Shown: piece by piece, positions 4,442-5,608 of the stretch | Layout: every line of letters starts with the position of its first letter | Position numbering within the stretch: position 1 is the stretch's first letter | NCBI GenBank assembly: GCA_021129895.1 | Contig: JAJOKL010000012.1 | Span: forward strand, 1 to 5,608 | DNA from: Candidatus Bipolaricaulota bacterium | Lineage (GTDB): Bacteria; Bipolaricaulota; Bipolaricaulia; Bipolaricaulales; Bipolaricaulaceae | Direction: 5' to 3' | DNA length: 5,608 bases | Notes under the pieces: model-generated | Databases searched by the model: none | Told to the model about the DNA's origin: nothing | What the model saw: the letters and a program-made list of their open reading frames with translations, nothing else | Position numbers and translations under genes: made by a program

Positions 4442-5608
4442 ATGGCCGATTTCAAAGGATTTGAGGAATTCATCTTCGAGTCCATGAGCAAGACGAAGCT
4501 CCCCGGGCTCTCGGCCGCGGCGGTGGATCGGGATGGGGTGATCTGGTCCCGGGGGTTCGGGTTCCGGGACGTAGGGGCTGGGCTCCCCGCCACCCCGGAC
4601 ACCGTGTACGGGATCGGCTCCATCACCAAGTCCTTCACCGCCATCGCCCTCCTCCAGCTCCAGGAGGAGGGAAAACTTTCGGTGGATGATCCCATCGGCA
4701 AATTCCTGCCCCTCGAGCTAGCGGTAAAGGGAGAGCCTGTACGCATCTGGCACCTCCTCACCCACTCCTCGGGGATCCCCGCCCTGGCCTATGCCGAGGC
4801 CTTCATCCGCGCCGCCACCGGGGCCGCCCCGGCTTGGGTCCCCACCGCCACTGCCGAGGACATCGTGACCTTCATGTCCGGGGCAGAGGAGTGGGCCCTG
4901 GAGGCACCGGGCACGCGCTGGTTCTACCTGAACGAGGGGTACGCCCTCCTGGGGAAGGTGATCGAAGAGGTCTCCGGGCTCGACTACCGGGAGTACGTAC
5001 GCCGGCGGATCCTGGAGCCCCTGCGGCTTGGGAGCGCCTGCTTCCTGGAGGGAATAGAGGCCTCAACCGAGCCCGCCGCCCCCTACGTTATCAACCGCGA
5101 AGGGATCCAGGAACGGTCCTCCGTCCCCAAGGGCCCCATCGCCGCCGACGGCGGGCTCGCTATGAGCGTGCTGGACCTGGCCCGCTACGCCCGCATGTAC
5201 TTGGCCCGGGGGGAGCTCGAGGGAGCTCGGATCCTCTCCCCCGACTCCATCGCCGAGATGGAGGTGGCCCGGGTGCCGGTGCCCGACCGGGGGCCGCTGG
5301 GCGAGGAGGGCTACGGGTATGGGCTCTGGATCATCCCCGATTTCCTCGGCCGCAGGGTGATCGGCCACGGGGGCTCGGTCCTGGTCTACACCGCCCACAT
5401 GGCCTACGTTCCCGAGGAGGGGATCGGGATCGCGCTCCTCGCCAACGCCAGCGGCCCGCGCCTGGCGCAGCTCGCCCTGTACGGCCTGGCCCTGCTGCTG
5501 GGGGAGGACCCCGAGGCCCTTCCGTTCATCGCCCATGGGCGGGCCCTGGAGGAGCTGGTAGGGGTGTACGAGGCGTTTCGGGGCACCATGCGGGTGGAGG
5601 TGCGGCCC
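4442..5608 (+). CDS. Beta-lactamase-fold serine hydrolase (class C / PF00144 family), 3' end outside window
   Basis: The first 389 residues are present and the frame is open at the edge. The three motifs of penicillin-recognising serine hydrolases are visible. S60-I-T-K63 holds the nucleophile and general base (GIGSITKSFTA). Y162-L-N164 (WFYLNEGYALLG) is the second motif. H309-G-G311 (IGHGGSV) is the HxG motif of this branch. HLLTHSSGIP (104-113) and LEPLRLGS (191-198) are typical of the family. Members include class C beta-lactamases, D-aminopeptidases, esterases and the archaeal peptidase Pab87, so the substrate cannot be named. The N-terminus (MADFKGFEEF) is not a signal peptide, which argues for a cytoplasmic peptidase or esterase rather than a periplasmic beta-lactamase. 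The catalytic domain ends near residue 355. The last visible part, ELVGVYEAFRGTMRVEVRP, looks like the start of a lipocalin-like beta-barrel found C-terminally in several relatives. AAGGGGGT at 4431-4438 supports the ATG. Confidence 0.92.
   Translation, partial: MADFKGFEEFIFESMSKTKLPGLSAAAVDRDGVIWSRGFGFRDVGAGLPATPDTVYGIGSITKSFTAIALLQLQEEGKLSVDDPIGKFLPLELAVKGEPVRIWHLLTHSSGIPALAYAEAFIRAATGAAPAWVPTATAEDIVTFMSGAEEWALEAPGTRWFYLNEGYALLGKVIEEVSGLDYREYVRRRILEPLRLGSACFLEGIEASTEPAAPYVINREGIQERSSVPKGPIAADGGLAMSVLDLARYARMYLARGELEGARILSPDSIAEMEVARVPVPDRGPLGEEGYGYGLWIIPDFLGRRVIGHGGSVLVYTAHMAYVPEEGIGIALLANASGPRLAQLALYGLALLLGEDPEALPFIAHGRALEELVGVYEAFRGTMRVEVRP

Noticed and set aside
5063..5589. Minus-strand frames opposite the serine hydrolase
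   Set aside because: They are antisense to a confident catalytic domain, and the composition reflects reversed GC-rich codons.

Overview
The window comes from a GC-rich bacterium. Bacterial origin is shown by a one-piece tmRNA gene, Shine-Dalgarno-led genes and a ComEC-type DNA-uptake channel. A family 5 (UDGb) uracil-DNA glycosylase, a WD40 protein, very G/C-rich third codon positions and many Leu/Arg/Ala/Gly residues recall thermophiles such as Thermus or uncultured hot-spring phyla (Bipolaricaulota is one guess). The sequence does not fix the lineage, and this placement is inference.

Left part, all on the + strand: the last 36 residues of a WD40-repeat protein (2-112); an overlapping uracil-DNA glycosylase (94-813); a small four-helix membrane protein that probably starts at a TTG codon (836-1222); and a protein-L-isoaspartate methyltransferase-like enzyme with a long C-terminal extension (1219-2418). 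The last two overlap by ATGA, so they are probably translationally coupled. They are visibly less GC-rich (about 53-58% in lines counted by hand) than the flanking genes (68-75%), as expected for a later-acquired pair.

Middle, on the - strand: a ComEC/Rec2 channel protein (3835-2375) running convergently into the methyltransferase, with a 44-base tail-to-tail overlap. It has the N-terminal soluble domain and the membrane competence domain but no C-terminal metallo-beta-lactamase domain. A perfect 9-bp hairpin lies at the junction. One explanation is that arrival of the lower-GC pair cut off the 3' end of comEC.

Right part, on the + strand: ssrA (tmRNA, 3872-4229) diverges from comEC across a 36-base gap in which the two candidate -10 boxes overlap. 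Its pseudoknot PK1, tag reading frame, stop-codon hairpin, T arm and encoded CCA can all be read. The deduced tag, ADYAAVPAYALN, does not end in the usual ALAA. A 212-base spacer with a long imperfect inverted repeat and a sigma70-like promoter follows. Last is a cytoplasmic beta-lactamase-fold serine hydrolase (4442 to the window edge, 3' end missing).

The genes do not form one obvious pathway. Uracil repair and ComEC both concern DNA, and ssrA rescues ribosomes. The best candidates for something new are the coupled membrane-protein/methyltransferase pair and the odd tmRNA tag. No CRISPR array, transposase, rRNA or ordinary tRNA was seen.
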